64,000 nt of DNA from Microbacterium marinum (GCF_014204835.1 NZ_JACHMD010000001.1:1674001-1738000), one strand, 5' to 3'. Shown: positions 52,345 through 60,256, numbered from the stretch's first letter. The notes: a model not told the origin generated them from the letters alone. Numbers and translations: made by a program.

Positions 52345-53790
52345 CTCGCGGCCGACGACGCGCATCGTCGCTCGGGGGCGGCCCGGAGTGACTTCGACGT
52401 GATGGATGACGGCGCGTAGCATCTCGCGGCGCTGCGGGATGCTGAACGATTCCCAGTCGGTGAAGACGTCGACGCTGTGCATCACGAGAGGCTTGCGCGC
52501 GCGTGCTTCGATCGAACGTTCCTCGGCCTCGAGTCGCTGTAGTCGCTCGGTCATGGGGGCGAGTTGGCGCTGATACACGTCGCGCGGCATGTCGAGTTCG
52601 ACTGCGCGCGTCGAGAGTCGGTCGATGTCCGATTGCGTGCGTGCGATCTGGTTGCGGATCTCTCGGCTCGGGTCGGCGACGGCTCGGGGTCGGGGGGTCG
52701 CCGCGCGATACTCGTCGCGTGCGGCGAGAGCATCCTCGTGGCGGCGTCTCAGCCAGTCGACGACGTGACGCTCGACGAGGTCGGCGGTCACATAGCCGCC
52801 CGCGTGGGTTCGTTTCTCGTGGGCATCCTTGCAGCGATATTTCGCTGCGCGGTTCGTGCCGTAGAGCCCCGCGTGCATGGGGGATCCGCAAGCGCACCGA
52901 ACTAGACCGGACAGCAGATACTCGGATCGTTCGCCGCGCGAGTGCCCGCGTCGCCGTTCTCGAGCGTCGAGATATTCCGCCCACTCGTCGGGAGTTATTA
53001 CGGCCGGGTGGATGCCGCTGTGCAGTTCGCCGTGGTGGCGGATGAGGCCTGCGCCGAATCCTGAGTCGAGTACGCGTCGTAGGGTGCGGTCTGACCATAG
53101 GCCGTCGCCGGCTGGGCCGTAGCCGGTGACAGGGCGGGTCGGTCCGTCATTCATCCATCGGACGAGTGAATAGATCGATTCGCCGGCGATGTAGCGCCTG
53201 TAGCACGTACCGAGGATCGGCCCGGAGACGGGATCGGGGGTGAACCCTGTCTCGCGGGTGTATGCGTAGCCAAATCGAGGCTTGCCGTTCGCGGGCATCC
53301 CGTGGCGTACGCGCCGATCATGCGAGTCTTTCCATGTCTCGCCGATGAGGTCGGCCTGATAGGCGTTCACCTCGCCGAGTAGTCCACGAGCGAACTTGCC
53401 CGACGCCGTCGATGACTCGATCGGTTCGGTGGCCGAGAGTATCGAGCCGCCGAGGGAGTCGACGCGATCGAGAGCGACGGCCCATCGAAGGCGGGCGCGG
53501 CCGATCCGCGAGAACTTCCACACGACGATGAGTTCGATCTCACCGGCCGCCATGCGGTCGATCGTCTGCTCGAGGCGCGGCCACCAAGCCGAACGTGATC
53601 GGGAACCCGACTCGTCGAGTCCTTCGACGGTGTCGACGATGACGATGTTGTTCGCTTGTGCGAAGGATTCGATCGCGTGACGCTGCACCTCGGGGGAGGT
53701 CATGCCGTCGCGTTCCTTCGACACGCGGATGAGCGCTATGGCGCGCCGGGAGGGCTCAGGGCGCCGTTGGGGGCGTACTGCCGCGCTCAC
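52342..53790 (-). CDS. Large serine recombinase (prophage integrase)
   Basis: A 482-residue serine integrase. The resolvase domain carries the nucleophile in AIALIRVSKERDG, with the partner motif VWKFSRIGRARLRW. A recombinase domain follows (PRFGYAYTRETGFTP), then a zinc ribbon (CACGSPM ... CKD) and a C-terminal coiled-coil region (RNQIARTQSDIDRLSTRAVE). It integrates phage DNA at the pilin-like gene. The start lies within the end of the upstream XRE gene (35-nt overlap), so repressor and integrase expression are linked. Confidence 0.93.
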   Translation of the reverse strand: MSAAVRPQRRPEPSRRAIALIRVSKERDGMTSPEVQRHAIESFAQANNIVIVDTVEGLDESGSRSRSAWWPRLEQTIDRMAAGEIELIVVWKFSRIGRARLRWAVALDRVDSLGGSILSATEPIESSTASGKFARGLLGEVNAYQADLIGETWKDSHDRRVRHGMPANGKPRFGYAYTRETGFTPDPVSGPILGTCYRRYIAGESIYSLVRWMNDGPTRPVTGYGPAGDGLWSDRTLRRVLDSGFGAGLIRHHGELHSGIHPAVITPDEWAEYLDARERRRGHSRGERSEYLLSGLVRCACGSPMHAGLYGTNRAAKYRCKDAHEKRTHAGGYVTADLVERHVVDWLRRRHEDALAARDEYRAATPRPRAVADPSREIRNQIARTQSDIDRLSTRAVELDMPRDVYQRQLAPMTERLQRLEAEERSIEARARKPLVMHSVDVFTDWESFSIPQRREMLRAVIHHVEVTPGRPRATMRVVGRE

Positions 53791-54079
53791 GAGGCGGCGC
53801 CGTTACGCGATCGATAGCTTCGGCTAATACCGCCGGTGCCGAAATGCCAAGAGCGCTGCAAAGCGCGAACATGTGGGCGACGGAGAGCGGCGCGCGATGA
53901 CCGTACAGCCGAGAGATCTGCGACTGTGTCACGCCGGATTTCCGGGAGAGTTCGACCTGAGTCGTGAACGTCTCGTCGGCGTGGTCGTGGATGATTCGTA
54001 CGACCTCGCGACTCACCGGTTCGGCTCGCGTGGGCACGGGAGGACGATAGCGAATCCCACTTTCGGGAATGCGGTTCAC
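53756..54079 (-). CDS. XRE-family regulator upstream of the integrase
   Basis: A 107-residue HTH protein: FTTQVELSRKSGVTQSQISR is the recognition helix region, and LSVAHMFALCSALGISAPAV the dimer/core helices of Cro/C1-type domains. The GTG at 54079 follows closely on a 7-bp-arm palindrome (54087-54102). Its 3' end overlaps the integrase gene. It may repress integrase or lytic genes. Confidence 0.82.
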   Translation of the reverse strand: MNRIPESGIRYRPPVPTRAEPVSREVVRIIHDHADETFTTQVELSRKSGVTQSQISRLYGHRAPLSVAHMFALCSALGISAPAVLAEAIDRVTAPPRERGSTPPTAP

Positions 54080-54086
54080 GAACTGT

Positions 54087-54102
54087 TATGCGAGATCGCA
54101 TA
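54087..54102. promoter_or_regulatory. Palindromic operator TATGCGA-GA-TCGCATA
   Basis: Perfect 7-bp arms 8 nt upstream of the XRE gene start. It is most simply the autoregulatory site of that protein, and would also block a rightward promoter for the small gene at 54154. Its sequence is unrelated to the CACCC operators 500 nt away, so a different repressor must read it. Confidence 0.65.
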
Positions 54103-54153
54103 TAGTGCGGCGGTCGGTCAGCAAGTAGCCCCGACAGAGAGGCAGTGGGGGCA

Positions 54154-54339
54154 ATGGCTGTTCCTGGGGATGGGGTCGTGCTGGCGAGGGGCGCGAGCGT
54201 CGATGGAGACGTTGTGTTCGACATGATCCCGGCATTCATGTTCGGTGCGGTGGGCACGGTGGGGAATCTGGCAGAGCGCGCTCGGCTGCTCGGCGTGTCG
54301 CCGTCAGTCTTGCTCGAGACGCTGGGCGATCGCGTCTAG
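54154..54339 (+). CDS. Small phage protein, unknown
   Basis: A 61-residue protein, hydrophobic in the middle (DMIPAFMFGAVGTVGNLAER), with a C-terminal helix ARLLGVSPSVLLETLGDR resembling the last helices of an HTH. The start could also be the GTG at 54145, three codons earlier. The 3' end overlaps the convergent XRE gene by 36 nt. Coding status is supported mainly by its place, divergent from the first XRE gene. Confidence 0.45.
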   Translation: MAVPGDGVVLARGASVDGDVVFDMIPAFMFGAVGTVGNLAERARLLGVSPSVLLETLGDRV

Positions 54340-54561
54340 CGTCTCGCCCACCGGGAGGTTGAGCGCTCGAGCGATGCGGCCGAACGCGGGCATGGGGATA
54401 TCCCGTTGCCCGTTGAAGTAGCGCAAGAGCGTGTTACGAGGGATGCCGGTCGTGTCGGCGATCTCGGGGAACGACTTTCGCTGACGAGATCGCGCGGCAC
54501 GTAGGTCCGCCGCGACCTCGGCGTTGAAGCGTTCGCCGTAGTTTTCAGACTCGGTAGTCAT
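54304..54561 (-). CDS. XRE-family repressor of the phage switch
   Basis: An 85-residue C1-like repressor: FPEIADTTGIPRNTLLRYFN is the HTH, and DIPMPAFGRIARALNLPVGE the remaining helices. There is no C-terminal peptidase-like domain, so induction is not LexA-like. The ATG at 54561 lies 7 nt after TAAGGT, another leaderless start. The operator CACCCATATGGGTG sits just upstream of that box, consistent with autoregulation. Confidence 0.85.
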   Translation of the reverse strand: MTTESENYGERFNAEVAADLRAARSRQRKSFPEIADTTGIPRNTLLRYFNGQRDIPMPAFGRIARALNLPVGETLDAIAQRLEQD

Positions 54562-54567
54562 GCGGGC

Positions 54568-54573
54568 ACCTTA
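54568..54573 (-). promoter_or_regulatory. -10 box TAAGGT of the leftward repressor
   Basis: TAAGGT on the minus strand lies 7 nt before the repressor ATG. The palindrome at 54575-54588 occupies the spacer toward the -35 region. Confidence 0.55.
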
Positions 54574-54574
54574 G

Positions 54575-54588
54575 CACCCATATGGGTG
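54575..54588. promoter_or_regulatory. Phage operator 1, CACCCATATGGGTG
   Basis: A perfect 14-bp palindrome, one of three related sites between the divergent XRE and Cro-like genes. It is placed to cover the leftward promoter. Confidence 0.75.
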
Positions 54589-54597
54589 AAAAGGAAC

Positions 54598-54625
54598 CGA
54601 TACGGGTGCCCTTGCGCCCGTATCG
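54598..54625. promoter_or_regulatory. Phage operator 2, imperfect copy with long arms
   Basis: CGATACGGG (54598-54606) and CCCGTATCG (54617-54625) are perfect 9-bp arms. The inner part keeps the half-site GGGTG on the left but has CGCCC instead of CACCC on the right. It lies midway between the other two operators. Confidence 0.65.
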
Positions 54626-54652
54626 ATTTTCTTGCTGGGCGGAGTTGACACG

Positions 54653-54668
54653 GCACCCAAACGGGTGC
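54653..54668. promoter_or_regulatory. Phage operator 3, GCACCCAAACGGGTGC, behind a TTGACA box
   Basis: GCACCC-AAAC-GGGTGC has 6-bp arms and starts 3 nt after TTGACA (54645-54650), a consensus -35 box. A protein bound here would sit between the -35 and -10 regions of the rightward early promoter. Confidence 0.72.
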
Positions 54669-54680
54669 GAAGGTCGCCGT

Positions 54681-54950
54681 ATGGCAACCCCGAACACTCA
54701 GCGCGGCGATCTCATCGACGCGATCGAGACGGCCCGAATCGCTGACGATCGCTCTGTCGCATGGCTCGCTCGTCGCGGGAATATCCCCACGTCCACGCTG
54801 CGGCGCAAGTTGGCCGGCGAGGCTGATTTCAGCGTCTGGGAGGTGGCGGCACTCGCCCGCGCCCTCGGCGTCCGGGTGAGCGATCTGCTCCCCGAGGGCT
54901 GGGAGAACGCCGAGCAGGACGACGAGTCCGCGACCGAGGACGCGGCGTGA
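54681..54950 (+). CDS. Cro-like XRE protein, first gene of the early operon
   Basis: An 89-residue HTH protein: VAWLARRGNIPTSTLRRKLA is the HTH and DFSVWEVAALARALGVRVSD the following helices, then an acidic tail. The ATG at 54681 has GAAGG 8 nt before it and lies behind the TTGACA/operator 3 promoter. It is divergent from the repressor, as Cro genes are. The longer frame back to 54582 runs through the operators and is not used. Confidence 0.82.
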   Translation: MATPNTQRGDLIDAIETARIADDRSVAWLARRGNIPTSTLRRKLAGEADFSVWEVAALARALGVRVSDLLPEGWENAEQDDESATEDAA

Positions 54951-55066
54951 CTGAGCCGAGCGCCGCCGCGTGGGCGCGGTTCGGGATGCTCGCCGTCATC
55001 GCCGAGCGCGAACTCGAGGACGCACGCAACGCGGAGGCCGCGGCAGCCGTCCTGGCGGCGGCATGA
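54947..55066 (+). CDS. Small phage protein, unknown
   Basis: A 39-residue Ala/Glu-rich helix (AAAWARFGMLAVIAERELED). The GTG overlaps the Cro-like gene's stop by 4 nt, and its stop overlaps the next ATG by 4 nt, which supports coding despite its size. Confidence 0.6.
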   Translation: MTEPSAAAWARFGMLAVIAERELEDARNAEAAAAVLAAA

Positions 55067-55215
55067 ACCGGTACGAGGCGGCGCTGCTCGCGTTCGCGGC
55101 CGTGCTGCTGATCCCCGCTCTCGCGTCCGGCGTGTTCGCCGGCATCTCACTCGTGGGCGTGCTCGCCGCTGTCGCGGCCGTGGCGTCCATCTGCATTCGT
55201 CCGGCGCGCAACTAG
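55063..55215 (+). CDS. Small phage membrane protein
   Basis: A 50-residue protein with two hydrophobic segments joined by a Gly-containing turn (LLIPALASGVFAGISLVGVL). ATGA overlap with the previous gene. Function unknown. Confidence 0.6.
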   Translation: MNRYEAALLAFAAVLLIPALASGVFAGISLVGVLAAVAAVASICIRPARN

Positions 55216-55252
55216 CCGCCGGTATCCGATCCAAATCGAAGGGCACATTCTC

Positions 55253-55684
55253 ATGGATCAGCACACCAAGGAACAGATCGCTCTCGCCGCGTGGGAGCGT
55301 CACGAGCGGATGATGCGGACCTGGACCGCTATTCGGTCGATCGAATCGCTCGCCGGCCACGCGCCCGAGATGAGCGAGAGCGACATCGAGGACTCGGCCG
55401 CGTGGATCTGGGGCGTGTTCACACAGACGCCGTCTCTCGAGCCGCTGAGCGACGAGGCGCACGCCGAGCAGGCTCAGGTCTACGCGCGTCTGATCCGGTT
55501 TCTCGACGACGAGGTCGCGATTCAGTTCGCCCGCGACGCGTGGGGCGACCGCGAGTTCACCTCGCGCGGGCTGCTCGGATACGGCGTCGCGTGGTCGCCC
55601 GACGAGAACACGATCGTCGCGACCTATCACGTCCTGGATCGCGGCGTGTGGGTGCCTCAGACGCGGGTCGCTCGTCATGGGTGA
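55253..55684 (+). CDS. Phage protein, unknown
   Basis: A 143-residue soluble, acidic protein with no motif I recognise (IALAAWERHERMMRTWTAIR at the start). AAGGG precedes the ATG by 10 nt. It overlaps the next small gene by 8 nt. Confidence 0.7.
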   Translation: MDQHTKEQIALAAWERHERMMRTWTAIRSIESLAGHAPEMSESDIEDSAAWIWGVFTQTPSLEPLSDEAHAEQAQVYARLIRFLDDEVAIQFARDAWGDREFTSRGLLGYGVAWSPDENTIVATYHVLDRGVWVPQTRVARHG

Positions 55685-55838
55685 CACCCGGCGGGCATCC
55701 GTCGACGGGCGCGACGAGCGCGTGCGACGGGCTGTCGCATCCCAGCGCCGCGCCGAGCGCGACGAGCGCTTTCACGACCGCCGCGAACTGCGCCGGTCCC
55801 GCAACGTGACGAACGAACTCGCGGAGGTCGAGGGATGA
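55677..55838 (+). CDS. Small basic phage protein
   Basis: A 53-residue, Arg-rich, probably helical protein (RRAVASQRRAERDERFHDRR). Linked on both sides by overlapping stop and start codons. Possibly nucleic-acid binding by charge alone. Confidence 0.55.
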   Translation: MGDTRRASVDGRDERVRRAVASQRRAERDERFHDRRELRRSRNVTNELAEVEG

Positions 55839-55990
55839 GCGATGTCATGCAGGCGCAGGCGTGCCGCTGGTGCTCGGGCCGGCGCCGGTGGGCTCGTCTC
55901 GTCGGATCGAAGGTCGCCGCCTGGTGGTGCACGCGGTGCGACGGATCCGCGGCGCACCGGCTCGAGCCCGAGAGCGAGGCCGGCGCGTGA
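55835..55990 (+). CDS. Small zinc-ribbon-like phage protein
   Basis: A 51-residue protein with two CxxC knuckles (CRWCSGRRR and WCTRCDGSAAH), able to bind one zinc. 4-nt overlaps join it to both neighbours. Confidence 0.6.
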   Translation: MSDVMQAQACRWCSGRRRWARLVGSKVAAWWCTRCDGSAAHRLEPESEAGA

Positions 55991-56142
55991 ACCGGAAGCG
56001 GAAGAGCGGCCGGCGCGCGACCTATCAGGCGGTGCTCAAGCCGCGCGCCGCACGCCGTGGCGCGAATCTCGGGCTGGCGTCGGGCGCCGAGATCCTGGCG
56101 TCGATCGTCGTCCGCGACCTCTTCGGATGGGGGCGGCGATGA
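55987..56142 (+). CDS. Small basic phage protein
   Basis: A 51-residue basic protein (NRKRKSGRRATYQAVLKPRA) with a hydrophobic C-terminal half. The GTG start overlaps the preceding stop (GTGA), and its stop overlaps the nuclease start. Confidence 0.55.
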   Translation: MNRKRKSGRRATYQAVLKPRAARRGANLGLASGAEILASIVVRDLFGWGRR

Positions 56143-56999
56143 GCGACGATCTCGACGGGCTGGTGCTCGATCTCGACGAGTCGGTCTATCACGCTCACCC
56201 GGCGCTGTCGTCGACGGGGGCGCGTCAGTTGCTCGTCGCGCCGGCGAAGTTCGAGCACGCGCGCCGCAATCCGTCGCCGCCGAAAAAGGTCTACGACATC
56301 GGGACGGCGACGCACTCGAAAGTGCTCGGCATCGGCGCTCAGGCAGTCGCCTACCCGACCAAACTGCTCGCCGAGAATGGCGCCGCGTCGACGAAGGCCG
56401 CGAAGGCGTGGGCCGACGTGCAGCGCGCGGCGGGTCGCGTGCCGATGAAGCAACACGAGATCGACGTCGTCGACGCTATGGCCGAGTCTGTGCTCGCTCA
56501 CCGCGGCGCCGCTGCGCTGCTCGAGCAGGTGGGTCCGCGCGAGGCGTCGGTGTTCAGCACCGACCCCGAGACGGGCGTGCCGCTGCGGTGCCGGTTCGAT
56601 CTGCTCGGCGCCGGCGGCGGACGCCGCATCGGGGTCGACCTCAAGACGAAAGCGAGCGACGCGACGGCGACGGCGTTCGCTCGCGCGGCCGCGGATCTTC
56701 GGTACGACGTGCAGCAGGCGCATTACGAAGTGACCGCCGCGGCCGCCGAGATCGAACTCGACGGGTTCGCGTTCATCGTCGTCGAGAAGGAGCCGCCGTA
56801 CCTCGCGAATGCGCTCATGCTCGACGCCGATTTCGTCGAGATCGGGGTCGCGAGTGCCGCCGCCGCGCGCCGACTCTTCGCCGCGGGCATCGAGTCCGGC
56901 ATGTGGCCCGGATACCCGCAACACATTCAGCTCGTGCGCCCGCCGATGTGGGCGATCTACGACCACACGGACCGACAGAACACGGAGAACCAAGCATGA
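56139..56999 (+). CDS. RecE-like exonuclease (PD-(D/E)XK, PF12684-type)
   Basis: A 286-residue nuclease-like protein. YHAHPALSSTGARQLLVAPA is the family's characteristic start, FDIGTATHSK-type sequence (VYDIGTATHSKVLGIG) the GTATH motif, and RRIGVDLKTKASDA holds the catalytic D-x-K. Such enzymes resect 5' strands for phage recombination and are usually followed by a RecT-type annealing protein. No RecT follows here. Overlaps join it to both neighbours. Confidence 0.82.
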   Translation: MSDDLDGLVLDLDESVYHAHPALSSTGARQLLVAPAKFEHARRNPSPPKKVYDIGTATHSKVLGIGAQAVAYPTKLLAENGAASTKAAKAWADVQRAAGRVPMKQHEIDVVDAMAESVLAHRGAAALLEQVGPREASVFSTDPETGVPLRCRFDLLGAGGGRRIGVDLKTKASDATATAFARAAADLRYDVQQAHYEVTAAAAEIELDGFAFIVVEKEPPYLANALMLDADFVEIGVASAAAARRLFAAGIESGMWPGYPQHIQLVRPPMWAIYDHTDRQNTENQA

Positions 57000-57700
57000 C
57001 GATCGAACTGCCCGTCGACGACGCCCCGTCGCGCATTCACCGGATGCCGACCGCGGCGCCGTCGCCCGAGGACGTGACGCACACGCTCGCCGAGTACGAG
57101 CGGCTGGCGATCAGCACCGGCGACGCCGTCGCGATCGGCGCGCCCGAGTTCACCTCGGACGGTGAGACGTGGTCCGCGCTGTGGCTCGGCGATCGGCCGC
57201 CGGTCGGCGCCCGCGTCGTCGTGCACCGGGCCGGTGCGGCGACGCACGTCACCCGCTCGTGGGTTGAGTCCGCACCCGCGGATGAGATCTGGCTCGATCT
57301 CTGGACCCGTCGCCCGATGACGTTGTTCGGCGCATCGACGATCCGCGCCGCGCTCGCTCGGGCGTTCCGCGACGTGATTGGGACGGACAAGCGAGAGCCT
57401 GACGACATGCGCGTCGACGCACCGATCGTCGATCCTGCCGTCTGGGAAGCCGCCGTCGTGCCGCGCCCCGAGATCCCGACGCCCCCACGGCCCGAGGTGC
57501 CGACGCCGCCGCGCCCCGAGGTGCCGCGCCCGCCGCGGCCCGCCGTGCGCCCCGCGAGCGTCGCCGTGCCCCGACCGCCGTCGCGCGGCGTGCACCGGCT
57601 CGAGGACGTCGTGCTGCCCGCCGCGAAGCCGGGATCAGCCCGCAAGAGCAAGTCGCGCGGATCCCGCGACTCGGGAAAGCGGCAGGGCGGGCAGCGATGA
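56996..57700 (+). CDS. Phage protein with Pro-rich repeat, unknown
   Basis: A 234-residue protein. A folded N-terminal part (about 1-150) is followed by a repeat of RPE(I/V)PTPP-type units (PRPEIPTPPRPEVPTPP) and a Lys/Arg/Ser-rich tail. It occupies the place where RecT would be expected after RecE, but I see no RecT motif. It may be an accessory or single-strand-binding partner. Confidence 0.7.
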   Translation: MTIELPVDDAPSRIHRMPTAAPSPEDVTHTLAEYERLAISTGDAVAIGAPEFTSDGETWSALWLGDRPPVGARVVVHRAGAATHVTRSWVESAPADEIWLDLWTRRPMTLFGASTIRAALARAFRDVIGTDKREPDDMRVDAPIVDPAVWEAAVVPRPEIPTPPRPEVPTPPRPEVPRPPRPAVRPASVAVPRPPSRGVHRLEDVVLPAAKPGSARKSKSRGSRDSGKRQGGQR

Positions 57701-58089
57701 CGATCGGTTACCCGAAGCCGGCGCGCCGGCACGTCGCCACGGGTGCGGACCTCCGCGCGCTGAACGACCTCGTCGACGCCCGCGATCAGCAGCGGTGCAT
57801 CCGCTGCGGCGAGGTGATCTGGGAGGGCGGGTCGCGGCATCACCGGCGGCTGCGGTCGCGTGGTGGCGACGACGTCGCGTCGAACCTCGTCCTGGCGTGC
57901 GGGTCGGGGACGACCGGATGCCACGGGTGGATGCACGCGAACATCGTCGAGGCGACGAAGCTCGGCTACCTCGTGTCGTCATGGGCCGACCCGCGGTTCG
58001 TCGCGATCGAGCACGGCGTGCACGGGCTGGTGTACCTCGCGGATGACGGCACGTTCACGACGACGGCGCCCGAGGGGGCTGTCGCGTGA
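57697..58089 (+). CDS. HNH endonuclease
   Basis: A 130-residue HNH protein. Zinc knuckle CIRCGEVIW, catalytic His pair in GGSRHHRRLRSRGGDD, SNLVLACGS with the Asn, and GCHGWMHAN with the last His. It lies immediately before the cytosine methyltransferase with a 4-nt overlap, so it could be a homing/packaging-type nuclease or a partner of the methylase. Confidence 0.83.
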   Translation: MTIGYPKPARRHVATGADLRALNDLVDARDQQRCIRCGEVIWEGGSRHHRRLRSRGGDDVASNLVLACGSGTTGCHGWMHANIVEATKLGYLVSSWADPRFVAIEHGVHGLVYLADDGTFTTTAPEGAVA

Positions 58090-59405
58090 GCGTGATCGAG
58101 CAGGGCGTCGTCGAGGCCGAACGGCTCGAAGTCGACGTCGTGGAGGGCTGGGCGAACGGTGTCGTGGCGCATGATGCCGCGGAGTCTAAGGGTCGGTTCG
58201 CCGACCAGGGCGTTCGTGCGCTGGATCTTTTTGCGGGCACCGGATGGGGCGTCGCGCTGCAGGCTCGCGGCATCCGCGAGGGCGGCGTCGAGATCATGCC
58301 CGAGGCGGTCGCATCCCGCGACGCTGCCGGGATGGAGACAATCTACCGGGACGTATGGGACGGTTTGCTTTCCGACGACCCGATCACGTTCGAGCACTCG
58401 CTGCAGATCGCGTCGCCGCCGTGCCAGTCGTTCAGCCTCGCGGGGAAGGGCGCGGGGCGGGCCGCGCTCGACGACGTGCTGCGCGCGATCGACGACGGCG
58501 CGTATCGCGACCCGCTGGAACTGCGCGCGCTCGGCGCCGAGACAGACGATCGGACTGCGCTCGTCCTGACACCGCTCGCGCACGTTCACCGCGACCGGCC
58601 GACGTACATCGCCTGGGAGCAGGTGCCGCCCGTGCTGCCCGTCTGGGAGGCGTGCGCGGCCGTTCTCGAGCAGATGGGTTACTCGGTCTGGACGGGCATC
58701 ATGCGTGCCGAGCAGTACGGCGTGCCACAGACCCGGCGTCGCGCTGTGCTCATCGCGCGAGCGGACGGAGTTGCCGCGGCGATGCCCCGTCCGACGCACT
58801 CGCGCTACTACGAACGCGATCCGAAGCGACTCGATTCGGACGTTGCGCCCTGGTTGAGCATGGCCGACGTGCTCGGGTTCGACGAGTTCCACGCTGAGAA
58901 GGCGATGGGCAAGGGCATGGTGGAGCGATACGGCGAGCGCCCGGGGCGGGCTGCGACTGAGCCGGCATTCACGATCCGAGCCTCAGCGGGCGGGATGGAG
59001 CCTGGTGGCTTCATGCTCGTGGGCAATCAGGTTCCGAGGGGGCGAGAGCGCGGGGACTACCACTCGCGACCGTCGACGGTGCCCGCTCAGACGATCACGG
59101 CTCAGTCCCGTAGCTGGTCCCTCCGATCGAACTACGGGACGGGCGGTAATCCATCGAAGCGTGGCGAGCGACTGGCCGAGCAGCCGGCGCCCGCGATCAC
59201 GAGCAAGGCAGACCGGAACAAGTGGAACGGCTCTCGCAAGATGACGGCCGATGAAGCTGCGACGCTGCAGTCGTATCCCGACGACTTCCCGTTCGCGGGG
59301 TCGAAGGTGAAGCAGTTCTTGCAGATCGGCAACGCCGTCCCGCCACTCATGGCGGGCGCGATTATCGACGAGCTCTTGAGCCCCGCCCGAGCGGTCGTCG
59401 CCTGA
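58086..59405 (+). CDS. DNA cytosine-C5 methyltransferase
   Basis: A 439-residue m5C methyltransferase. Motif I (SAM) is ALDLFAGTGWGVALQ, motif IV SPPCQSFSLAGKG with the catalytic Cys, motif VI IAWEQVPPVLPVW (EQV where most have ENV), motif VIII QTRRRAVLIA, and motifs IX-X end in QIGNAVPPLMAGAI. The recognition sequence is unknown. It probably protects phage DNA from host restriction. The GTG overlaps the HNH gene's stop. Confidence 0.93.
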   Translation: MSVIEQGVVEAERLEVDVVEGWANGVVAHDAAESKGRFADQGVRALDLFAGTGWGVALQARGIREGGVEIMPEAVASRDAAGMETIYRDVWDGLLSDDPITFEHSLQIASPPCQSFSLAGKGAGRAALDDVLRAIDDGAYRDPLELRALGAETDDRTALVLTPLAHVHRDRPTYIAWEQVPPVLPVWEACAAVLEQMGYSVWTGIMRAEQYGVPQTRRRAVLIARADGVAAAMPRPTHSRYYERDPKRLDSDVAPWLSMADVLGFDEFHAEKAMGKGMVERYGERPGRAATEPAFTIRASAGGMEPGGFMLVGNQVPRGRERGDYHSRPSTVPAQTITAQSRSWSLRSNYGTGGNPSKRGERLAEQPAPAITSKADRNKWNGSRKMTADEAATLQSYPDDFPFAGSKVKQFLQIGNAVPPLMAGAIIDELLSPARAVVA

Positions 59406-59629
59406 TGGAAGAGGGCGGGTGGGTGAAGAGCGCCCGGTCAGAGCGCGTCACGCTGGCCGCCCTCGCCGAGATCGAGAAGCGGCAGCAGCGCTTTCCGGTG
59501 TGCGCGCTCGTGTCCTGCAATCAGCGGGTGAAGAGGCTCGACGAGTTCGGGCTCTGCAGCAAGGTCAGTGATTCACACAAGGTTTGGCGCGCGCAGACGC
59601 GCCGGGAGATGGGCGTGGTGTTCCGATGA
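59405..59629 (+). CDS. Small phage protein, unknown
   Basis: A 74-residue basic protein with Cys at FPVCALVSCNQR and GLCSK, which might form a small metal site. Its ATG shares one base with the methyltransferase stop (TGATG). Confidence 0.65.
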   Translation: MEEGGWVKSARSERVTLAALAEIEKRQQRFPVCALVSCNQRVKRLDEFGLCSKVSDSHKVWRAQTRREMGVVFR

Positions 59630-59919
59630 GTCTGATCGCTGAGGGGTTCGCGCGGTGGCGTGAGTGCCGCGAGGCATACGACGAGGTGCTGCTCGCGGTG
59701 TACACGCGCGCCGAGACGGAGACGAACGGCCGGCTCGTGAACGCGGAGGGTCGCGCCCGGGGCATCGACCCGATGTCGCTGTTCCTGGGGCCGGCGGCGC
59801 GCGCGCGCCGGTGGGCGTCCGAGGAACTGCTCGATCACTGGACGCGGCATCCGCGGATGCCGTTCGTCGAGTTCGAGCGGCAGTGGGCCGCCGCGCATGA
59901 CGAAGAGATCTACGCATGA
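59626..59919 (+). CDS. Phage protein, unknown
   Basis: A 97-residue, mostly helical protein (EGFARWRECREAYDEVLLAV). No motif recognised. 4-nt overlaps on both sides. Confidence 0.7.
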   Translation: MSLIAEGFARWRECREAYDEVLLAVYTRAETETNGRLVNAEGRARGIDPMSLFLGPAARARRWASEELLDHWTRHPRMPFVEFERQWAAAHDEEIYA

Positions 59920-60256
59920 TGCCGCGGTTCGCGATGACGTACGTCGTCGCATGGGCTGACTACTTCGGGCACGGCCGGCATCTCGTGAAGGTCGGACGCG
60001 CCTGGCGATTCAGCCGCGTTCACATGATGACCCGCACCGGCGGGCAGGTGCTCGTGCTCGCGCGTGGCACCGACGCGACGTGGGAACGCGAGGCGCTGCG
60101 ATCGCTGCGCCGGTGGTTCCCCGCCGCATTCCGCGACGAGCGCGACGCGCTCGACGTGCTCCCGATGGGCCGCGGCTGGTCGGAGTGTTTCGAGGTCGAC
60201 GACGCGCATCTGCGCCTCGCCGTCGACCTGTGTTTCGAGGGATTCGCGAGGGGTAA
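59916..60256 (+). CDS. GIY-YIG-like (T5orf172/Mug113) protein, end uncertain
   Basis: The frame begins MMPRFAMTYVVAWADYFGHG and contains LVKVGRAWRFSRVHMM, then ATWEREALRSLRRWFPAAF and MGRGWSECFEVDD. The early Y...VK(V/I)G, Arg and late E-C-F pattern recalls GIY-YIG nucleases of the T5orf172 type. The frame itself stays open to 60887, but beyond about 60250 it only shadows the next gene. In another frame TAA sits at 60254-60256, overlapping the next ATG in the TAATG style usual here. A one-base slip in the G-rich stretch 60238-60254 is suspected. Confidence 0.6.
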
